Shown: piece by piece, positions 47,933 through 56,756 of the stretch
Layout: each line of letters starts with the position of its first letter
Numbering within the stretch: position 1 is the stretch's first letter
Origin: CAWJTV01 sp963845695
Lineage (GTDB): Bacteria > Planctomycetota > Planctomycetia > Isosphaerales > Isosphaeraceae
Length of the DNA: 64,000 bases
Reading direction: 5' to 3'
NCBI GenBank assembly: GCA_963845695.1
Contig: CAWJTQ010000012.1
Span: 248,001-312,000, forward strand
Translations under genes and position numbers: made by a program
The notes under the pieces: model-generated
Seen by the model: the letters and a program-made list of their open reading frames with translations, nothing else
Told to the model about the DNA's origin: nothing
Databases searched by the model: none

Positions 47933-49540
47933 ATGCCGATGATGACGACACGGAGCGGCCATCGATCGGCCGCGGCGACGTTGGGGTATGTGGATGCGCC
48001 GGCACCATTGCGTGAGCTGTCCGCGGCTTCGTGGGATGCGATCGTGGTCGGCGCGGGGCACAACGGTCTGACGTGTGCGGCCTACCTGGCGCGAGCGGGC
48101 CGTCGGGTGCTGGTCGTGGAGGCCCGGCAGCAGGTTGGCGGCGCCTGCACGCTCCGGGAAGTCTGGCCGGGGTATCGGATCTCGCCGTGTGCCTACCTGG
48201 TCGGACTCCTCCACCCGCTGGTGATCGACGAGCTGAGGATGGCGGAATACGGGTTCCGATGGACGCCGGCCCGAGCCGGGCTGTTCGTACCGTTCGAGGA
48301 TGGCACGAGCGTCCAGCTCTGGGATGACGATGAGCCGTGTGAGGAGGAGATCCGGAAACTGGCGCCGGGCGATCTGGAGGGATGGCGCGCCTTCAGCGCT
48401 GTGAAGAGCCGGCTGCGGGACGCGTTGCGTCCGTCCGGCGCTGGTGACCTCTGGATCGGACGACCGCCTTCACGCGCCGAGATCGAGCGTCGCCTGGGGA
48501 ATGACACCGAGGCGCATCACGTGCTCTTCGACTGGTCGATGGTCGAGTTCGTCGAGCATTTCTTCGACGACGAACGGCTTCAAATGGCCTACCTCGGCCA
48601 GGGGGTGATCGGCACGTTCGCGAGCCCGCACGACCCGGGAACCGCGTCGATCCACTTCCACCATCAGTCGGGCCGATTGGGCGGCATGCCGGGGATGTGG
48701 GGCTACGTCAACGGCGGGATGGGGATGGTCTCGTTCATCCTCTGCGACATCGCCCGGGACGCCGGCGCCGTGGTGCTCACCGGAACTCCAGTGGCCCGGA
48801 TCGTGCCCGGGGTGGGCGTCGAGCTGGAGGGGGGCGAGCGGATCGCGTCGTCGTGCGTGGTCTCGAACGCCGATCCGCGGACGACGCTGCGGCTCCTGGG
48901 CGAAGCCGCCGACCCCTCCTGGCGCGCCCGAGTCGAGGAGATCCCCCAGGTCGGCTGCACGGTCAAGCTGAACGTCGCCCTGCGCGAGCTGCCCAGCTTC
49001 ACCGCCCGGCCGGGCACGCGGATGACCCATCATTTGGGTCAGATCAATACGCCGCTGAACAAGAAGGAATGGCAGTCCGGCTACGAGTCGGCGCGGGCCG
49101 GCGAATTACCGGACCGGCTCTGGACGGAGCTCTATTTCCAGACGGCTCACGATTCGACCGTCGCGCCGGAGGGCGCGCAGAGCATGAGCGTGTTCGCCCA
49201 GTATGTGCCGCACACCTTCGCCCACGGCGATTGGGAGACCCGCCGCGAGAATGTCAAAGACCTGGCCCTACGCTCGATCGCCCGATTCTGCGATAACCTG
49301 CCGGGCGCGGTCATCGACGCGCAGGTCCTCGGCCCGCCCGACATCGAGCGCGAAGTCGGACTGACCGGCGGCCACATCTTCCAGGGCGAATGCCTCCCAC
49401 CCTACATGTGGGACCAGCGGCTTTCGCCAAAGACCCCCATGCCCGGCGTCTTCCTTTGCGGGGCCTGTACCCATCCGGGCGGAAGCGTCATCGCGATCAA
49501 CGGCCGCAACGCCGCCATGGAGATCCTCGGGGGAGGATAG
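47933..49540 (+). CDS. FAD-dependent oxidoreductase of the phytoene-desaturase-like family
   Basis: From the ATG at 47933, preceded by GGGGGGA, the protein has 535 residues. The FAD-binding motif DAIVVGAGHNGLTCAAYLAR is at about 35-55, followed by VEARQQVGGACTLREVW. The late motif PMPGVFLCGACTHPGGSVIA, with NGRNAAMEIL, closes the FAD site. This combination resembles PYROXD2-like proteins and CrtI relatives. Carotenoid genes are not present, so a desaturase role is uncertain. A longer frame from 47822 encodes an unlikely hydrophobic prefix. Confidence 0.9.
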   Translation: MPMMTTRSGHRSAAATLGYVDAPAPLRELSAASWDAIVVGAGHNGLTCAAYLARAGRRVLVVEARQQVGGACTLREVWPGYRISPCAYLVGLLHPLVIDELRMAEYGFRWTPARAGLFVPFEDGTSVQLWDDDEPCEEEIRKLAPGDLEGWRAFSAVKSRLRDALRPSGAGDLWIGRPPSRAEIERRLGNDTEAHHVLFDWSMVEFVEHFFDDERLQMAYLGQGVIGTFASPHDPGTASIHFHHQSGRLGGMPGMWGYVNGGMGMVSFILCDIARDAGAVVLTGTPVARIVPGVGVELEGGERIASSCVVSNADPRTTLRLLGEAADPSWRARVEEIPQVGCTVKLNVALRELPSFTARPGTRMTHHLGQINTPLNKKEWQSGYESARAGELPDRLWTELYFQTAHDSTVAPEGAQSMSVFAQYVPHTFAHGDWETRRENVKDLALRSIARFCDNLPGAVIDAQVLGPPDIEREVGLTGGHIFQGECLPPYMWDQRLSPKTPMPGVFLCGACTHPGGSVIAINGRNAAMEILGGG

Positions 49541-49699
49541 GAGCCGCAGCTCGGATCGACCCTCGGGCTACGATCAAAAACTATGTCCTCCAAAAGACTT
49601 GTGGCGAATGATCCGCGCAAGACGCGCGGAAAGTCGGCTGTACATTTGGATCGCGCCGCCGATACGATCTTAAGAAAACGGCGTTACGGAGCAAATCCC

Positions 49700-50086
49700 A
49701 TGTCCACGATCGCGCCGACGCAGCCAGCGACTCAACCGTCATCGACGGCAACACCGGAACTGCCGCCTGCTGGAGCTCTCAACTTCTCGAACCTCGTCGG
49801 GGAAGTGCGCGAGTACTGCGCCCAGAAGCAGATCGAAAATGACGTGGAAAAGACCATCGCTCTGGCCGGGAAGTATTTTACGATCTCCGGTCAGCCGTGG
49901 TTTCGAGTCGTCCATGATCCGGAATCCGGGGAGCATTACGTGGGCATTCATGTTCGTGTCGCCGGTACACCCGATGAGGTTTTTGCCCAGGGAGAAGCAT
50001 TCCTTGATGCATTCCACACGACCGTCGCCCAGGAGAAACAGAAATATCTTTCGCTGATCTATCACTCCATGGAAGGAACGGTTTGA
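49700..50086 (+). CDS. Hypothetical protein, first gene of a HEPN pair
   Basis: The ATG at 49700 follows GGAGCAAATCCC. The 128-residue protein has a Pro/Thr-rich N-terminus and a beta-rich core (KYFTISGQPWFRVVHDPESG, YVGIHVRVAGTPDEVFAQGE). Its stop is immediately followed by the ATG of the HEPN gene (50087), so they are coupled. It may be the partner or antitoxin of the HEPN protein; this is inference from gene order. Confidence 0.6.
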   Translation: MSTIAPTQPATQPSSTATPELPPAGALNFSNLVGEVREYCAQKQIENDVEKTIALAGKYFTISGQPWFRVVHDPESGEHYVGIHVRVAGTPDEVFAQGEAFLDAFHTTVAQEKQKYLSLIYHSMEGTV

Positions 50087-50560
50087 ATGGAGCCGAAGCG
50101 GTTCTTGGAGCTTTCGCTTCTCTTGAAGGGAGGCCTCTCTTCTCCGGCAGCTTTCAGGACGTCCGTCAGTCGATCCGATTATGCAGCCTTCAATGCTGGG
50201 GTAGAGACTCTCAAGACCATTGGGATTCAACTTCACCAGAGTGCCTCCGGCCACGGAGAACTGGTGAATTGCCTGGGTGCCTGCAATGCCCCTGTCTTTC
50301 GCAAGACGAGTTACCACCTGCGAAGGCTCCATGGCCGGAGACACCTGGCGGATTATGACATGGACGACGCCAGCGTGGAGACTCGCTCGGAAGCGGATCA
50401 CGCCTATCTGGAGGCACAGGCGATCCTCAAGAAACTCGACGAACTCAAAAATGATCCGAATCACTCGGTTTCTCGATCGGACATGAACGCTTTCGCGCGA
50501 TACGTTGAAGCTCACAGTGGCTTAGGAGCTGACGCAAAATTACTTGGTCAATTTCGGTAG
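50087..50560 (+). CDS. HEPN-domain protein, C-terminus altered by an IS
   Basis: The helical core SVSRSDYAAFNAGVETLKTI, then SASGHGELVNCLG and HLRRLHGRRHLADYDMDD, resembles the HEPN/UPF0332 family. The arginine-rich R-R-L-H-G-R-R-H segment fits the R-x4-6-H RNase motif of active HEPN toxins. HEPN proteins cleave RNA in toxin-antitoxin, Abi and CRISPR systems. The last residues (after HSGLG, 50524) are encoded by the end of an ISAzo13 remnant, so the original C-terminus is lost. Confidence 0.6.
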   Translation: MEPKRFLELSLLLKGGLSSPAAFRTSVSRSDYAAFNAGVETLKTIGIQLHQSASGHGELVNCLGACNAPVFRKTSYHLRRLHGRRHLADYDMDDASVETRSEADHAYLEAQAILKKLDELKNDPNHSVSRSDMNAFARYVEAHSGLGADAKLLGQFR

Positions 50561-51345
50561 TATTGCGGGGCAGGATTGTATAGTTCCAATCCCCGTGGAA
50601 CTTCGCCTTCCGCAATCTTATCCCCGCCAAATCCTCGTCGCTGACCTTGATCCCCTTCGGGTAGCTGTTCGTATCCAGCTCCGCCTTGATCCGCAACCCT
50701 TCACCGGTCCGCACATGCCCGATGAGGTTCACTATCACCGCCCGGCTCACCAACGGGCGGCCTCGCCAATTCTCCGTGATGTGGCAGAACATCCGGTGCT
50801 CGACCTTGTTCCACTTGCTCGTCCCCGGCGGGAAGTGGCAGACCGCGATCCGCAAACCTAACCGGTCGGCCAGCCGTTGCAACATCAACTTCCACAACCG
50901 GGCGCGATTCCCATTGCTCCCACCGCCATCCGCCGTCATCAACAACTCCTCGGCGGCCGGGTACGCCAACGAGCCCATCCGGTCCCACCACCGCCGCACC
51001 GACTGGGTGGCGAATTCCGCCGTGTTGTGATCGATCTCCACGCTGACCCAGCCGTCGTTCCGCGTCAGGTCGTAGACCCCATACGGGATACCCACGCCCA
51101 ACTCCTTGTCGCGGAAGTCGTGAGTCCGAACACGCGGGGCGAGCCCCCGGGCCGCCATTCGCGGCCCGGATTGCGGAAATTGCCGATCAATTCCCGTTTC
51201 TTGGCGTCAACGGAGACCACGGGTTGGTGCCGCTTCTGGAACCGTCGGACGCACCGGTTGATGTACTCGAACTGGGCGTCGCGATCGGGGTGGTCGTCCC
51301 CTTCCTCGGTCTTGCGATTGGCCTGGAGGCGATAGCCGATATCCT
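50525..51345 (-). pseudogene. ISAzo13-family transposase, 5'-truncated and frameshifted
   Basis: The DDE domain reads KTEEGDDHPDRDAQFEYINR, VVSVDAKKRELIGNF, then after a shift near 51165 DFRDKELGVGIPYGVYDL, NTAEFATQSVRRWWDRMG, LLMTADGGGSNGNRARLWK and FPPGTSKWNKVEHRMFCHIT. The N-terminal third is missing. Catalytic Asp residues of DAKK and TADGG are kept. The reading frame runs past the element end into the HEPN gene. Confidence 0.8.
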
Positions 51346-51350
51346 AGGCG
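50525..51350. mobile_element. ISAzo13-family insertion sequence, truncated
   Basis: One end lies at about 50525, where GAGCTGACGCAAAATTACTT interrupts the HEPN gene. The other end is lost where group II intron sequence begins near 51355. Only the 3' part of the transposase is present, so the element cannot move by itself. This family's transposase domain is widespread in planctomycetes. Confidence 0.7.
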
Positions 51351-51404
51351 CGGCCGACTGAATCATGACTGATCTTGTGGCCGAGGCGACGAGGGCATCC
51401 GCCA

Positions 51405-52554
51405 GGTGACGGGTGCTCTTGGATGTCCAAAGCAGGGGAGCCTGGGGTCTCCCAGTGTGGCGGGCTCGAGGAGTTTGTCGAGGTCGTCGAGGAGCCCCGG
51501 TCGCGATCGCTGAGATGCGGCCGACCGGCCCCCGGCCTACGGATTCGATCGCCGTCGACAGACTGATCCAGCAGGCTATGCTGCAAGTTCTCCAAGAGCG
51601 GTGGGACCCGACGTTCTCCGAGCACAGTTACGGCTTTCGACCGGGGCGCTCCGCCCATCAGGCAGTGGCGCAGGCGCAACGTTACATCGCCGACGGCTAC
51701 AACGTCGTGGTCGATCTCGATCTCGAAAAGTTCTTCGACCGAGTTCAATCACGACAGCCTGATGGCGTGCGTCGCCGCGCGAGTGTCCGATAAACGTGTG
51801 CTCAAACTCATCCGGGCGTTTCTCAACGCTGGGGTGATGGAAGACGTTTGGTCAGTCCGGTGGATGAGGGGACGCCGCAGGGCGGCCCGCTTTGCCCATC
51901 CTAAGCAATCTCGTGCTTGACGACCTCGACAAGGAACTGGCCCGACGCGGTCACCGCTTTTGCAGGTACGCCGACGACTGCAACATCTATGTTCGCAGTC
52001 GTCGCGCCGGCGAACGGGTCATGGCCTCTGTGAGCCGGTTCTTGACCAACAAGCTGCGGCTCAAGGTCAACGAGGCGAAGAGCGCGGTGGCGCGGCCGGA
52101 AGAGCGGAAGTTTCTCGGTTTCAGCATCTCGAATGACGGGAGCGAGCGGCGCATCGCGCCAAAGGCTCTCGACAAATTCAAAGGGCGGATCCGAGACATG
52201 ACGCGCCGGACGCGGGGGTTCAGTCTGCAACAGTTGATCAAAGAGTTGAAGCCATACATCGTGGGATGGCGCGGCTACTTCGGCTTCTGCCAGACCCCGC
52301 AAATCCTCACGAACCTCGAAGCATGGATCCGTCGAAGATTGCGTTTGTATCTTTGGCGGCAATGGCGAACCAGGCAAAACCGCTTCGCGGAGTTACGCCC
52401 TCGCGGCGTAGCAAAGTTCCCGGCCGCGGTCGCCGCAGGTTCACCAACCGGGCTCTGGCGCATGTCCGGACATCCGGCCGTCCAACAAGCCCTGCGCAAC
52501 GCCTATTTGGACTCGCTCGGTCTTCCCCAAATCTATGCGCCCGCCGAAGTCTAA
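51405..52554 (+). pseudogene. Group II intron reverse transcriptase/maturase, degraded
   Basis: The recognisable part begins near 51545 with DRLIQQAMLQVLQERWDPTF and EHSYGFRPGRSAHQAVAQAQ, the RT finger region. After shifts near 51750 and 51860 it continues as CPILSNLVLDDLDKELARRG and the catalytic CRYADDCNIY (YADD). The maturase (GIIM) domain follows: TRRTRGFSLQQLIKELKPYI, VGWRGYFGFCQTP. The N-terminus is reduced to a few degenerate codons. The protein helps the intron splice and retrohome; this copy cannot be full-length. Confidence 0.8.
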
Positions 52555-52555
52555 A

Positions 52556-52636
52556 TCGATCGAACCGCCGTGGTACGGACCCGTGTGCCCGGTGGTGTGG
52601 GAGGGGTGACGTCGTGAGGCGTCCCCCTATCCCGAT
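52556..52636 (+). ncRNA. Group II intron 3' end (domains V and VI)
   Basis: Directly after the maturase stop comes CGAACCGCCGTGGTACGGAC, pairing with GTGTGCCCGGTGGTG, the domain V hairpin. GGGGTGACG facing CGTCCCCC then forms domain VI, and CCCTATCCCGAT marks the usual intron end. The 5' part of the intron is absent, so it is a 3' fragment. The pairing is read by eye only. Confidence 0.65.
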
Positions 52637-52646
52637 CAATCCGGCT

Positions 52647-52704
52647 TCAAATAGGTCCCGCTTCATCACCCGCGGTAGGCTCTTGCGCCGCGGGACCTAT
52701 TTGA
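52647..52704. repeat. Perfect 15-bp inverted repeat
   Basis: Arms TCAAATAGGTCCCGC (52647-52661) and its exact complement (52690-52704) enclose 28 nt. It sits immediately after the group II intron end and before the IS21 terminal repeats, and could be a hairpin at the IS21 end or a terminator next to which the intron inserted. Confidence 0.7.
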
Positions 52705-52714
52705 ACCCTCAGGC

Positions 52715-52806
52715 ATTCCGACGAAGCCGGCCATGCTTTCCGATAGGAAGCCGGCCACCGATTCCGATTTGAAGCCGGCCGGGGTTCCGATTTGATGTCG
52801 GCCACC
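52715..52806. repeat. Four direct repeats, TTCCGATTTGAAGCCGGCC type
   Basis: Four variants start near 52715, 52738, 52761 and 52784, with a regular 23-bp spacing. Regularly spaced repeats of this kind are the multiple transposase-binding sites at IS21-family ends, so they probably mark the left end of the IS21 element whose genes follow. 52807-53043 shows no gene. Confidence 0.6.
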
Positions 52807-53043
52807 TGACGTCTGCTTCCGCGGGTCGATGGGATGATGTTTCGCTTGGCCGGATGGGTCAAGCGGTCTGGGTTCCGGTCTTTGCAAAAACGAGGAGAAG
52901 GCTCGGCTTGCGAAGGGCGGCTGGGGTGGCGGTGGGTAACGGCGGGCGGAGCGCGCTTTCCATTGCGCCGTAGCGCAGCCCGCCGTTATCCACGGCCTTC
53001 GCGCCGAGGGTGCGGCGAGCCGGCCTCCGCGCGTACGTCGGTT

Positions 53044-53778
53044 TCAGGATGAAGAGGGCCGCTTGCGCAGGCTCTCGCCGGCCAGATCGATACGATAGGC
53101 GTTGTGGATGACGCGGTCGAGGATGGCGTCGGCGAGCGTGGGAACGCCGACTAGGTCATGCCAGCGATCCACGGGGACCTGGCTGGTGATGATGAGCGAG
53201 CCCTTGTCGTAGCGATCCTCGACGATTTCGAGCATGTCGCGCGCTTGATCGGGGGTGAGCGCCTCCGGGCCCCAATCGTCGAGGATGAGCAGCTTGACGC
53301 GCGCGAGGGAGCGCAGGAGCCTGGCGTAGCGCGCGTCGCCATGGGCGATGGCGAGATCGGCGAAGAGCCGGGGCATGCGGGTATATAGGACGGAGAGGTT
53401 TTCTCGGCACGCCTCGTGGCCGAGAGCACAAGCTAACCAACTTTTGCCCAGGCCGCTTGCCCCGGTCAGGAGCAAATTGCGGCGCTCGGCGATCCATTCG
53501 CAGGCGGCGAGTTTGAGGAAGAGCGCGCGGTCGAGGCCGCGAGGACTTTGATAGTTGACGTCCTCGACGCTGGCGGAATGGCGCAGCTTGGCGACCCTGG
53601 CGCGCGTTTCGAACTGCTTTTGCCGACGCAGCGTCAACTCGTATTCGAGCAGCAGGCCGAGCCATTCGGCGTGTTCAAGGCCACGCGCTTCGGGCCTGTG
53701 TTCCAGTTCCTTGAATCCTTTGGCCAAGCCGTGAAGGCCAAGCGCGTGCAATTGGTCGAGGGTCGGATGAGCGAGCAT
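53044..53778 (-). CDS. istB: IS21-family helper ATPase IstB
   Basis: The 244-residue AAA+ protein assists the IstA transposase in choosing and remodelling the target. The ATG at 53778 follows AGGAAA. Walker A is LLTGASGLGKSWLACALG (a GASGLGKS variant), Walker B is VKLLILDDWGPE, and the C-terminus is complete (ADAILDRVIHNAYRIDLAGE). It is intact and lies 11 bp downstream of the istA remnant. A longer frame starting at 54105 is an out-of-frame reading of istA. Confidence 0.92.
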   Translation of the reverse strand: MLAHPTLDQLHALGLHGLAKGFKELEHRPEARGLEHAEWLGLLLEYELTLRRQKQFETRARVAKLRHSASVEDVNYQSPRGLDRALFLKLAACEWIAERRNLLLTGASGLGKSWLACALGHEACRENLSVLYTRMPRLFADLAIAHGDARYARLLRSLARVKLLILDDWGPEALTPDQARDMLEIVEDRYDKGSLIITSQVPVDRWHDLVGVPTLADAILDRVIHNAYRIDLAGESLRKRPSSS

Positions 53779-53789
53779 GGGATTTCCTG

Positions 53790-54693
53790 TCAGTTGTAGT
53801 AGCGGGGACCGCGCACATTGGCGTGGTCGATGAGCGTGACGGGGCTGCTGTCTGCGCCCGACGGGTCGCCCTTCCGGGCGAGTAGTGACGCGACGCCCTT
53901 GCAAGTGAGGACGCCCAGTTCGACGGCTCGGGCCGAGACCGCCTCGAGGCGGGCTGGGTCGAGGCCGCGATAGGAGCGCAGAATGCCGAGGCAGGTGCGG
54001 AACCCCTGTTCGGGATGCGGCCGGCTGGCGAGCACGGCGCTGATCAAGCCTTCGGTGTTTGGCCCGATCTTGCCGGCCCAACGGCGGAACCGATCCGGCG
54101 TCCACTCGGCGTAGCGCCGGTGGGAGCTGGGCATGTGGTCGGGGTCCGTGCCGTGCTTGCGACCCATATAACGGCGCTGATGAGCGCCGACGCGCTGGCC
54201 GCGATGGAAGATCTCGACCGTGCGCGCGGTGATGCGCACGTCGACCTCGGCGCGGATCAGCGCGTGCGGGACCGAATAGAGAAAGTCATGGACCTCGATG
54301 TGATAGTCGAGATTGACCCGCCCGCGCCGCCATTCCGCGAACTCCCAATCGTCGGCGGGCAAGGCGATGAGGACGTCGCGCTCGATGGCCTCGAATAACT
54401 CCCGACGGCTCAGGCCGAGGTTGCGCATGGGACGCTCGTTCATGCGTTGCATGACGAGGGCGATCGCCGCATTGCATTCGGCGAGCGAGAAGAACGTCAG
54501 CGCACGCAGCCGCCCCAGAATGTAAGTCTGGGCGAATCTGACTCCGGCTTCGACTTTCGCCTTGTCCCTCGGCCGCCGCGGCCGCGCCGGCAGGATTCCG
54601 ACCGAATAATGCGCCGCCATGGCGCCGTAGGTGCGGTTGATCTCGGGGTCGTAGAACGAGGCTTTGTTGACCCCGCTCTTCAGATTGTCGGGA
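53790..54693 (-). pseudogene. istA: IS21-family transposase IstA, N-terminus cut by RIT element
   Basis: The protein can be read from PDNLKSGVNKASFYDPEINR at the RIT junction through GILPARPRRPRDKAKVEAGV (the catalytic Glu region of the DDE core), LSRRELFEAIERDV and on to its stop at 53790. The N-terminal HTH and first part of the DDE domain are missing. They are not found on the other side of the RIT element, where a different istA lies in the opposite direction. There are no internal frameshifts in the kept part. Confidence 0.88.
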
Positions 54694-54722
54694 TTTTGTG
54701 GCGGCCGCCGTTATGTGGCGCG
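54694..54722. repeat. Left 29-bp inverted repeat of the RIT element
   Basis: Starts TTTTGTGGCGGCCGCCGTTA and is an exact complement of 58128-58156. It contains the palindrome GGCGGCCGCC and two GTGGCG direct copies, likely recombinase-binding sites. Confidence 0.9.
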
Positions 54723-54768
54723 TCACCGCGGAATGTTCTTCTGGCGGCGACGCTTGGCCACATATCGC

Positions 54769-55770
54769 TCAAAGGGCCGCGAGCCATTCGAGCAGTTTTG
54801 GTTCGCTCTGCCAAACTGGTCTTCGCGGAGGCCCCGCCGAAGAAGTCGAAGGCGGCTGGCAGGCCTCGAGCGCTTCCTGTTTCATCCTGATGTTGATTTC
54901 GGCGTAGCGATTGGTCGTGTCGAGGCTGACATGGCCGAGCCAACCCCTGATGACGTTGACGTCGACCCCCAATTCCAGGAGATGCACCGCGGTGGTGTGG
55001 CGGAAGACGTGGGGCGAGACGGGGCGCTGATTTTGCTCGGTCGCAATATGGTTCGTATGGCGCCGGACGAGCTTGTAGAGGCCGAAACGCGTCAGCGGCC
55101 GACCGGCGCTGTTCAGGAAAACGGGGCTGGCAGGCGGAGCCGTCCGCCGCAGTTGGAGCATCTCATCCAGCATCCGCGCGGTCTCCGGCCATAGAGGACA
55201 GGTCCGCCACTTGTCGCCTTTGCCATGCAAATTGACGCGGGAGGGGGGAGCCAAGGCGAGCTGGCCTATGGTCAAGCCGACGAGTTCGGTCGCGCGCGCG
55301 CCGGTGTTGTACAGCAGGAGAAGCAAGGCGCGATCCCGAACGGCGAGCCGTCCCTTGCGCGGCATGCTGGCGAAAAGAAACTCGACCTCGTCACGTTCGA
55401 GATAACGGGTCGCCGGCGGCTGCGTTCGCTTCGTCGGGATGGCTGCGACCTGCTCGGCCTCGCGAAGCAGCTCCGGCGTCTGCGCCCCGACATAGACGAA
55501 GAACGTGTGCAGCATCGCCAGCCGATGGTTCCGTGATCGGACGCCGTTGCCGCGCTCGGCTTCGAGATGGGCGAGGAAGTCCCTCACGTTGTGCGCCCCG
55601 AGGTCGGACAGCGCCAGCTTGCTAATCGGCCGACGCGTCGTCTTGGCGAGGAAGAGGAGAAACAGCCGGATTCCGTCGCGGTAGCTGTGAATGGAAGCCT
55701 GAGAGAGCCCTTTCTCTGCTTTGAGATGGTGCTCGAAGAACTGGTAGACCAGACTGCCGACGGTCGTCAT
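54769..55770 (-). CDS. ritC: RIT tyrosine recombinase, third gene
   Basis: The 333-residue protein has an N-terminal SAM-like DNA-binding domain (LVYQFFEHHLKAEKGLSQAS) and the integrase catalytic domain with TGARATELVGL (Arg), HVFRHTTAVHLLELG (His and Arg), GWLGHVSLDTTNRYAEI (His and the Tyr nucleophile). The ATG at 55770 overlaps the stop of the previous gene as ATGA. An open frame upstream to 56547 is a shadow of that gene. The final 40 residues extend beyond the Tyr and lie near the left end of the element. Confidence 0.92.
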   Translation of the reverse strand: MTTVGSLVYQFFEHHLKAEKGLSQASIHSYRDGIRLFLLFLAKTTRRPISKLALSDLGAHNVRDFLAHLEAERGNGVRSRNHRLAMLHTFFVYVGAQTPELLREAEQVAAIPTKRTQPPATRYLERDEVEFLFASMPRKGRLAVRDRALLLLLYNTGARATELVGLTIGQLALAPPSRVNLHGKGDKWRTCPLWPETARMLDEMLQLRRTAPPASPVFLNSAGRPLTRFGLYKLVRRHTNHIATEQNQRPVSPHVFRHTTAVHLLELGVDVNVIRGWLGHVSLDTTNRYAEINIRMKQEALEACQPPSTSSAGPPRRPVWQSEPKLLEWLAAL

Positions 55771-56756
55771 GGCCTGGCTCCGATCGATATCGGGGCGGCG
55801 AACGTTTGGAAGCGGTCGGCGGCGGCGTCCATCAACTCGGCCGTGATCGTCAAATACACCGCCGTCGAAGCAGGATCGACGTGTCCCATGAAGGTCGACA
55901 GTTTGAGCAGCTTGTCGGCCGGCTTGCCGCCATCGCGATACCATCGGAGCAACCGCCCGACGGCAAAGCTGTGGCGCAGGTCGTGAACGTGTGGCGCCGT
56001 TCCTCCAGGCGGAATCGGAATCTTCAGTTGCGGGGCCAGCGCATGGAACACCTGGCTGATCGTGCCAGGGTTTACGGGGCGGCCGCGAGTGAATGAGAAG
56101 ACAGGCGCTTCGACCGTCAATCCGGATGTCCGCTCCGTCCGCATGCTCATGAAAGCGGATAGACGGTTCGTCAGTCGCGGCCCCATGGGGACGAGCCTGG
56201 ACTTGGAGAACTTCGTCTCGCGGATCGTCAGGACGCCACGATCGCGGTCGACGTCGCCCCACCGTAAACGGGCCGCCTCGCCGACACGAAGGCCAAGGCC
56301 GAACAGCAAGCTGAATATCGTCGCGTAGGTGGGGCCCCGCAGCGGAGCCTTGCTCCGGTCCGGCAATAGCTGGGCCATGTCGACGAGGCGCTGTCCGTGC
56401 TCGAGCCCCAGAATGCAAGGCGGACGGGCCTGGCCGCGCCGCCGCGGCCGCATCGTGACCGGGGAGCGGTCGATGATGTCGTGTTCGACCATCCATTCGA
56501 ACAACCGGCCGACGACGCCGATCAGGTGGTTGAAGCTCCTGGGCCAATTCCGCGGTCGGCTCAGGAAGAAGGCGTCGAGCACGGCCGTGTTGATCTCGCT
56601 CAGAGTTCGCACTCCGGCCTCGACGAGATAGCGATCGAACAGGCGAAGCGCCTTGTCCTCGACGTCGTATCGGCGGTTGAGGGAGCGCTTGTGGCGCACG
56701 AACGCGACGATGTGCGGGGCGATCGGGCTCGACGGATCGGGAAGGGGCGGCCTCAT
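55767..56756 (-). CDS. ritB: RIT tyrosine recombinase, second gene
   Basis: The 329-residue recombinase has GLGLRVGEAARLRW (Arg), VHDLRHSFAVGRLLRW (His, Arg) and FMGHVDPASTAVYL (His, Tyr nucleophile). The N-terminal DNA-binding part contains RSLNRRYDVEDKALRLFDRY. Its ATG at 56756 overlaps the stop of ritA (ATGA), and its own stop overlaps ritC. In RIT elements all three recombinases are kept together, but what each does is unclear. The open frame extending to 57029 is not real. Confidence 0.92.
   Translation of the reverse strand: MRPPLPDPSSPIAPHIVAFVRHKRSLNRRYDVEDKALRLFDRYLVEAGVRTLSEINTAVLDAFFLSRPRNWPRSFNHLIGVVGRLFEWMVEHDIIDRSPVTMRPRRRGQARPPCILGLEHGQRLVDMAQLLPDRSKAPLRGPTYATIFSLLFGLGLRVGEAARLRWGDVDRDRGVLTIRETKFSKSRLVPMGPRLTNRLSAFMSMRTERTSGLTVEAPVFSFTRGRPVNPGTISQVFHALAPQLKIPIPPGGTAPHVHDLRHSFAVGRLLRWYRDGGKPADKLLKLSTFMGHVDPASTAVYLTITAELMDAAADRFQTFAAPISIGARP

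Noticed and set aside
54769..56547. 592-residue recombinase
   Set aside because: The first ~260 codons are an out-of-frame reading of ritB; the ATGA overlap at 55770 marks the real start.
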